Position numbers and translations under genes: made by a program
Notes under the pieces: generated by a model
The model's database searches: none
Seen by the model: only the letters and a program-made list of their open reading frames with translations
Told to the model about the DNA's origin: nothing
Part shown: piece by piece, positions 6,175 through 10,102 of the stretch
Layout of the letters: each line of letters begins with the position of its first letter
Position numbering within the stretch: position 1 is the first letter of the stretch
NCBI GenBank assembly: GCA_030044775.1
Contig: JASICF010000258.1
Coordinates: 1 to 10,102 of the forward strand
Reading direction: 5' to 3'
Source: Candidatus Sulfotelmatobacter sp.
GTDB lineage: Bacteria > Acidobacteriota > Terriglobia > Terriglobales > Acidobacteriaceae
DNA: 10,102 bases

Positions 6175-6906
6175 TTACTTCGCTTTGAGAGTGAAATCCG
6201 CCGTCGCCGATCCCCCCGCCGCTACCGTAACTTTCTGAGTCTGGGCCTCGTCCGGCTCATGCCAAGCTTTGACCGTGTAACTGCCGGGCGGAACGTTGTT
6301 GATCGTGTAGTGACCGCTGTCATCCGAGACTGCATAGGGCCCTTTCACCACTACGAACCAGCCGTGCATCCAGGGATGGATATTGCACTGCACCGGAATT
6401 ACCTCCGGGTTCTTCCAGGCCTTGGTCACGGGCGGAGCCCCGGGCGGCTGCGACTGATTCCATCCCACGTTGATCATGGGGTTGGGAAGCGGATGAATAT
6501 TATGCGCCGTCTGATCGCTGGTAACGACCTTGAACTCCTGATTTGTATCCAGCGCCAGCACGTGCGGAGTGTACATGCAATCTTTCTGATCGAACACCGG
6601 AACTGAAGTTTCGGTTTGCGCCGCCCCGGACCAACCATCCAGGTAGAGTACGGTGTCGGCAACTCCGCCTCCGGAGCCAACGACCCACGTCTCCAGGTGG
6701 GCGGGATTGCTAGCATGCTGCTTCACGCAGTACGGATCTTTTGACATGTCGATGCCCCGCATATGCGGAGCCGGACCGTCGAGTTTGACAGTCCCGGTAA
6801 TACTGCCTTCGCCGGCCGCATTCACCTTTTGGCCTAGAATTAAAGCCCCACAACACAGTAAAACTATCGCCGATAGTACAGCGCCGAAATGGTATCGTCT
6901 CGTCAT
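6175..6906 (-). CDS. Periplasmic cupredoxin with amicyanin-like copper site and carboxypeptidase-regulatory-like domain
   Basis: A 243-residue exported protein. The signal peptide covers residues 1-30 with a likely cut after VNA. Copper ligands of a type 1 site are visible: His135 in TAHNIHP, then CNIHPWM with Cys174, His177 and Met180. The Cys-x2-His-x2-Met spacing and the following hydrophobic strand match amicyanin, and the HNIH element matches the first amicyanin His. The C-terminal part (about 186-243, with GHYTINNVPPGSYTVKAWHE) is a carboxypeptidase-regulatory-like beta-sandwich; residues 35-120 look like a further beta domain with Cys60 and Cys110, possibly a disulfide. Start: ATG with AAGGAG ten bases upstream. 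Its position between a dihaem cytochrome and coxB suggests it carries electrons to CuA, like the AcoP position in the A. ferrooxidans rus operon. A structural or copper-delivery role is the alternative. Confidence 0.82.
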   Translation of the reverse strand: MTRRYHFGAVLSAIVLLCCGALILGQKVNAAGEGSITGTVKLDGPAPHMRGIDMSKDPYCVKQHASNPAHLETWVVGSGGGVADTVLYLDGWSGAAQTETSVPVFDQKDCMYTPHVLALDTNQEFKVVTSDQTAHNIHPLPNPMINVGWNQSQPPGAPPVTKAWKNPEVIPVQCNIHPWMHGWFVVVKGPYAVSDDSGHYTINNVPPGSYTVKAWHEPDEAQTQKVTVAAGGSATADFTLKAK

Positions 6907-6982
6907 AAAACACGTTCTCCTTAAGTAGCTACAAAGCCGAACCTGCTCTTTGCGATGCCGTTGTAGCCGCTGCTGTTGGCCC

Positions 6983-7849
6983 CTAGGGGTTCGGGTTCAC
7001 CGGTTTCAGATCCATGGTTTTTGCGAGCTCTTTCGCCTTGCTCGCTCCCTGCATGAAAGTGCGCAGATAGAAAACCAGGTCCCATGCCTCGTCAGGCTTG
7101 ATGTTGTCGGCAAATGACGGCATGGGAGTGCCATCGAGGCCGGTCATGAAAATTTTATAAATGTCGCGATCGGTGTCGCCGCACTTTGGCCGCGACCCTT
7201 CGGTAAAGTTAAAGGGAGCGATCGGGCGCCCAAGATCGTCGGTAAGGGTGGACGCCGACGGGCCATTGGCCATTCCCTGCACGCCATGGCACTTCCAGCA
7301 TTGCACGCGGGCAAAGACCTCTCGTCCGGCCTTGATGCGCTCGGGAGTGACTTCCGGCTCGGGGGGAATGGTAATTGGCGTTCCGGGTTTTTCGGTCACA
7401 AAACGGGGCGAGAAATGCTTCACGTAGGCAACCAGGTCGGCGCGCTGCTGCTTGGTAAATTGACTCCACTGGGGCATGGCGGAGCGATCCAGGCCGCGGG
7501 CAATCGTGTCAAACAAGTCTTCATCCGTTGGCAGCGAGCCGGTCAGGGTGGACCGGCATTTGAACACGCCCATTTGAAAATCGCGGGGCTTGGGCCACAT
7601 CGGCGGATCCAGCCATTGGGCAACCTCCCCGTTTCCATCCCCCAAATCGCCGTGGCAACTGACGCAGTATCGTTTGTAATCGTATGTCGACCTGGCATTC
7701 ACATGGCCGGTCAGATTACCGATATGGGCTTCCATGTTGTCGCGAGAAGCTATGTCGGCAGTCGAGAGCTGCGCCCACGAAGTCAGCGGCAGCGCAAAAA
7801 ACGCAGCCGCACCCAGTAACAGCGACCACTTCCGCAATCCTGTCCGCAT
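6983..7849 (-). CDS. Periplasmic dihaem cytochrome c
   Basis: A 288-residue exported c-type cytochrome with two class I haem domains. The signal peptide ends near SWA-Q (residue 26). Domain 1 has CVSCH (62-66) and likely axial Met125 in RSAMPQW; domain 2 has CWKCH (184-188) and likely axial Met243 in GTPMPSF. A Pro-rich linker (about 157-168) joins the two. Each domain has an extra Cys (Cys98 and Cys223) about 32-35 residues after its haem His. The C-terminal tail is short and polar with no membrane anchor, so the protein should be soluble in the periplasm. Start: ATG with GAGGG six bases upstream, 27 bases after the barrel gene. In the A. ferrooxidans rus operon this slot is held by Cyc1, a dihaem c4 cytochrome that feeds the oxidase; the same role is likely here, but it is inferred from position. 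Confidence 0.92.
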   Translation of the reverse strand: MRTGLRKWSLLLGAAAFFALPLTSWAQLSTADIASRDNMEAHIGNLTGHVNARSTYDYKRYCVSCHGDLGDGNGEVAQWLDPPMWPKPRDFQMGVFKCRSTLTGSLPTDEDLFDTIARGLDRSAMPQWSQFTKQQRADLVAYVKHFSPRFVTEKPGTPITIPPEPEVTPERIKAGREVFARVQCWKCHGVQGMANGPSASTLTDDLGRPIAPFNFTEGSRPKCGDTDRDIYKIFMTGLDGTPMPSFADNIKPDEAWDLVFYLRTFMQGASKAKELAKTMDLKPVNPNP

Positions 7850-7876
7850 GTCTATCCCTCTTAAAGAAATCGATTG

Positions 7877-9364
7877 TTAGAAATCGAAGTCCGTTCCAAG
7901 CAGTATTTCGTTGTCGTTTAGATTCGCCGTGGTTAGGCCGACCGTCGGCCCGGTGCCGACCTGGTGCATGACCGTGTATTCAGCCTGCAGCGCCATGCCG
8001 GCCCGGTTGCTCATAAACGGGTTCCAGCGAGCGATAAAGTCCCACAAGTTGATATTCCCTATGTTTTGGGGCGTACCGATGGTTGCCTGCTGTTGCATGC
8101 GCTCCGCCTCATAGCGGCCGAGAAAGATCAGCGTCGGGCTATAAACATAGCGAGCCTCGATCGTGTAACCGTTCCAACTGGGCGCGCGAGCCAGAGCAGA
8201 CAGCGTAGTACCGGGCGTGTTGTTCGGAGGACAACCCGGGGTGGTAGCGGTGGGGCCTGTACAAGTCACACCGCCATCGCCGTCAGTGGCCACAGCGTTG
8301 CCATAGCCTTGGCCAAACCACGCGTTATCCTCGCCATGTTGTGTCACGAAATTCACGTCGAAATGCGGACCAAAATAGAATTGCGTGGTGACACCGATCC
8401 GGCTGAATCCCTTGTTGCCAACGCCCGAACCCGCGATGGGCACGCCTCCGGAAGTCTTGTAGTAGGTAGCGGCCTGTCCCACGAAAGCATATGCCCCAAG
8501 GCGCTGTACATCCCACTTGCCGGCGTCAACGGCTTGGTCAAACGTGAAAAATCCGCTATAGGAGTTGGCTCCCAGCGTGAGATTCACATTGCCGTCGTTG
8601 GAGTCGAGCAAGGCGGCGGAGACGCGAGTCCGGTCATTATAGGAGTGACCGACATACTCAATACCCAACTGATTGTCTCCCATTTGGCCGAAAATGTTAC
8701 CGTCACCGACCGGGATGAAGTGGTAAGTCTGATAAATACCGCCATCCGCGGTAAGGCCGACGGCGCGCTTTTCCGAGAGCAAGTTGTTCAGTTCGAAGCG
8801 GCCGACTTTGATGTTGAGCCATGAAGAGCCCAGTATGTTGTCGAAACGCGTCATGACCGTTTCGAAGTGAAACGCGCCGGTGGGATCCGAGGACGGCAGC
8901 AAGTAGAACGAAATATTTTTGTAGAGAGTGCCGCCGGTGTGAAAGTCCAGGCCGCTCAGGTCAACGCCGGAACTGGTAATGCGCTCCACCGCTTGCGTTC
9001 CATAAGGATTGGCAGTGCTCGCGCCAGTGTAGGTGTCGACTGCCTGCAGATTGCTGAACCGGTGCCAGATCGGCGTCATACGGAAGGTGGCAGGCCAATA
9101 CGACGGATTCTGCCAGATCGGAGCATCGCGGTCGTTCATGATCTGATAGCCGTTGTCACGGAACTTGAGGCCGAAGTTGTTCAGGATAGGCCAAGTCTCG
9201 TGACACGCCGAACAGCGCAAGCCATATTTGCGCGCGAAGGCAGGGATTGCTTTCGCCGGCTTGGCGCTGATCAGAACGAACGGAGCAAGAAGCAAGGTGA
9301 AGGAGACGAGGGAGATGGCAGAGCGAACTACCTTGCGAAGACTAGAACGACTCAAAACGTGCAT
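7877..9364 (-). CDS. Outer-membrane beta-barrel with N-terminal mono-haem c domain (Cyc2-like architecture)
   Basis: A 495-residue exported protein. A long signal peptide (cut near AKA-I, residue 39) is followed at once by a haem c segment: PAFARKYG then CSACH (51-55), then WPILNNFGLKFRDNGYQ. The rest, about 420 residues, has alternating polar and hydrophobic short strands with aromatic girdles, Gly/Asn/Asp-rich turns and a C-terminal Phe in FDF, as expected of an outer-membrane barrel. A long loop near residues 362-388 carries Cys368 and Cys378. One haem c fused before a barrel is the plan of Cyc2, the outer-membrane iron oxidase of A. ferrooxidans and neutrophilic iron oxidisers, and the FAR-x-CxxCH-x-P-x-L-x-FG-x-F-x-GY pattern is similar. 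Related haem-barrel proteins of unknown function also exist, so the name is withheld. Start: the long frame opens at TTG 9388, but ATG 9364 has GAGGAG seven bases upstream. Confidence 0.87.
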   Translation of the reverse strand: MHVLSRSSLRKVVRSAISLVSFTLLLAPFVLISAKPAKAIPAFARKYGLRCSACHETWPILNNFGLKFRDNGYQIMNDRDAPIWQNPSYWPATFRMTPIWHRFSNLQAVDTYTGASTANPYGTQAVERITSSGVDLSGLDFHTGGTLYKNISFYLLPSSDPTGAFHFETVMTRFDNILGSSWLNIKVGRFELNNLLSEKRAVGLTADGGIYQTYHFIPVGDGNIFGQMGDNQLGIEYVGHSYNDRTRVSAALLDSNDGNVNLTLGANSYSGFFTFDQAVDAGKWDVQRLGAYAFVGQAATYYKTSGGVPIAGSGVGNKGFSRIGVTTQFYFGPHFDVNFVTQHGEDNAWFGQGYGNAVATDGDGGVTCTGPTATTPGCPPNNTPGTTLSALARAPSWNGYTIEARYVYSPTLIFLGRYEAERMQQQATIGTPQNIGNINLWDFIARWNPFMSNRAGMALQAEYTVMHQVGTGPTVGLTTANLNDNEILLGTDFDF

Positions 9365-9371
9365 GGCCGGA

Positions 9372-9377
9372 CTCCTC
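9372..9377 (-). promoter_or_regulatory. Shine-Dalgarno that fixes the start of the haem-barrel gene
   Basis: GAGGAG on the minus strand, seven bases before the ATG at 9364. It lies inside the extension opened by the TTG at 9388, so the ATG start is preferred. Confidence 0.7.
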
Positions 9378-9403
9378 GGCAAGATCAAAGTCAGATTGTT
9401 AAA

Positions 9404-9464
9404 ATTCTCAAGAAACAGAGAATCCCGTCAATACGCTGCAAACGCGAACCCGGCGATTTTGCAG
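9404..9464 (-). promoter_or_regulatory. Structured 5' leader of the electron-transfer operon
   Basis: The predicted transcript has about 140 bases before the first ATG. Two hairpins can form on the minus strand. The first has arms CTGCAAA/TTTGCAG at 9464-9458 and 9442-9436 (seven pairs, 15-base loop). The second has arms ATTCTC/GAGAAT at 9423-9418 and 9409-9404 (six pairs, eight-base loop), followed by TTT. The second resembles a weak attenuator. I do not recognise a known riboswitch, and the AU-rich stem would be weak. Confidence 0.3.
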
Positions 9465-9479
9465 ATGGGTGCGAAAAAT

Positions 9480-9502
9480 GGTAAAGGTACTACCACCTTA
9501 CC
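9480..9502. promoter_or_regulatory. Imperfect dyad at the predicted transcript start (operator candidate)
   Basis: GGTAA (9480-9484) and TTACC (9498-9502) are inverted, and inside them GGTA-C-TACC (9486-9494) is a perfect nested dyad, offset by half a base from the outer one. It begins about eight bases past the -10 hexamer of the minus-strand promoter, where a repressor would block initiation. No regulator gene is in the window, and I do not recognise the binding-site family. Confidence 0.4.
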
Positions 9503-9509
9503 GCGCGGA

Positions 9510-9560
9510 ATCGTACTACGGGGTCAAGTTGGTTTTCAAGTCCTTTTAACATTTTTTTTA
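9510..9560 (-). promoter_or_regulatory. Sigma70-like promoter with A-tract UP element for the minus-strand operon
   Basis: On the minus strand TTGAAA (9539-9534, five of six to consensus) and TACGAT (9515-9510, four of six) are separated by 18 bases. A run of eight A (9559-9552) lies 12-19 bases upstream of the -35, the usual place for an UP element that binds the polymerase alpha subunit. Transcription would start near 9503 and read through all nine genes. Transcript mapping has not been done. Confidence 0.5.
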
Positions 9561-9622
9561 CAACGTCAAAGCTAGCGCGGGTGTTGGACACGGTGCTCGC
9601 AAAGTCGTACAACGGAAAAAAT

Positions 9623-9649
9623 TTGACATTCAAGCGTCGCCAGTACGAG
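9623..9649 (+). promoter_or_regulatory. Weak promoter candidate for the divergent plus-strand gene
   Basis: A perfect TTGACA at 9623-9628 is followed after 15 bases by TACGAG (9644-9649), a poor -10 at short spacing. It lies 71 bases before the ATG at 9720. The -35 is good, the -10 is not, so this is only a candidate. Confidence 0.25.
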
Positions 9650-9719
9650 ACTCTGGGCGGAGAGTAAAGCGGATTTGCCTAGCCGCTGTCAAGCCTTTTC
9701 CAGCAGGTCCCGGCAATTT

Positions 9720-10102
9720 ATGTTTGCAGAGGAGAAGCCCACGCCCGCCTGTCGCCGCATTGCAACTGCGATACTTTGCTCGATCCTGCTGATTGCATTG
9801 GCGGCAAATCACCTTTTCGCGCGATCGAAGAATCACGTGGCCTATGGGGAAGGCCTGATCGTGAATATTCCTTTGCCGGAACTTGAGGTTGAGCGGGTCG
9901 TGGCCGACATCGCCGCAAACGGCATAATCCGGGGAACCAAAGAATACAACAAAGACGAGTTCGTCGGCGGGGCGCAGGCGTCCAATTCCTGCAGCGCATT
10001 CTCCGACTGGAAACAGGCCGGAAAGGTATTTTACAAGGTGAGAACCGAAGCGCTCGATCCGCGCGGCTTTCAGGACAGCAACGATGTTGGAACGCTGGCT
10101 GT
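9720..10102 (+). CDS. Exported protein of unknown function, 3' end outside the window
   Basis: An open frame of 127 codons from ATG 9720 to the window edge, with no stop. Residues 12-35 (RRIATAILCSILLIALAANH) form a basic-hydrophobic signal peptide or anchor. The mature part begins near a YGEGLIVNIPLPELEVERVV stretch, which resembles a short beta-rich then helical domain, and continues with mixed charged sequence including one Cys (Cys91). I do not recognise the family; it resembles hypothetical secreted proteins I associate with Acidobacteria. The ribosome site is weak (AGCAGG about 12 bases upstream); a TTG at 9675 in the same frame is a less likely start. It is transcribed away from the oxidase operon and shares its 355-base control region, so shared regulation is possible but unproven. 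Confidence 0.6.
   Translation, partial: MFAEEKPTPACRRIATAILCSILLIALAANHLFARSKNHVAYGEGLIVNIPLPELEVERVVADIAANGIIRGTKEYNKDEFVGGAQASNSCSAFSDWKQAGKVFYKVRTEALDPRGFQDSNDVGTLA

Noticed and set aside
6926..6971. Inverted repeat GCTACAA/TTGTAGC between the dihaem cytochrome and cupredoxin genes
   Set aside because: Seven-base arms with a loop of over 25 bases and no T-run; too weak to call a terminator or operator.
6980..6989. Palindrome CCCCTAGGGG over the dihaem cytochrome stop codon
   Set aside because: Ten bases with no loop and no second copy nearby; it could be a protein site but nothing supports this over chance.
7964..8824. Long plus-strand open frame of 286 codons opposite the haem-barrel gene
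   Set aside because: Antisense to a clearly coding barrel sequence, with no ribosome site, signal or recognisable motif.
1..10102. CRISPR arrays, insertion sequences, tRNA or rRNA genes
   Set aside because: No regularly spaced repeats, transposase-like proteins, terminal inverted repeats or tRNA-like cloverleaf sequences were seen.

Overview
The window is GC-rich bacterial DNA with tightly packed genes. Gene content and protein style (small CxxC membrane protein after a cox cluster, carboxypeptidase-regulatory-like cupredoxin, N-terminal haem fused to an outer-membrane barrel, secreted imidazolonepropionase-like amidohydrolase) suggest a Gram-negative soil bacterium, most likely an Acidobacteriota (Terriglobia/Koribacter-like). 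This assignment is inference; there is no rRNA gene or marker in the window to prove it.

Layout. A plus-strand secreted amidohydrolase (6-1304) converges on a long minus-strand cluster of nine genes running from 9364 down to 1334. In transcription order these are: an outer-membrane beta-barrel with an N-terminal haem c site (9364-7877), a periplasmic dihaem cytochrome c (7849-6983), a periplasmic cupredoxin with a carboxypeptidase-regulatory-like domain (6906-6175), cytochrome oxidase subunit II (6082-5279), subunit I (5219-3438), two different subunit III proteins (3316-2642 and 2619-1996), subunit IV (1968-1663) and a small CxxC membrane protein (1630-1334). The gaps are 22-121 bases. A 355-base control region (9365-9719) holds a good sigma70-like promoter with an upstream A-tract, a dyad at the expected transcript start and a leader of about 140 bases. 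On its far side a divergent plus-strand secreted protein of unknown function begins at 9720 and runs off the window.

How the genes fit together. The cluster reads as a complete electron path from the cell surface to oxygen: outer-membrane haem protein, periplasmic dihaem cytochrome, copper protein, CuA in subunit II, then haem a and haem a3/CuB in subunit I. The order matches the Acidithiobacillus ferrooxidans rus (iron-oxidation) operon, cyc2-cyc1-ORF1(AcoP cupredoxin)-coxB-coxA-coxC-coxD, with an extra subunit III and without rusticyanin at the end. The donor is unknown: iron, another extracellular reductant, or an internal donor are all possible.

The oxidase itself is unusual. Subunit I keeps the haem and CuB ligands, the cross-linking Tyr and the D-channel residues, but has Ile where A-type oxidases have the K-channel Lys. 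The Mg site is lost on both sides (Asp to Ala in subunit I, Glu to Gln in subunit II). The electron-entry Trp of subunit II is Phe. Several start codons were moved from upstream TTG or GTG to internal ATG codons with clear Shine-Dalgarno sequences.
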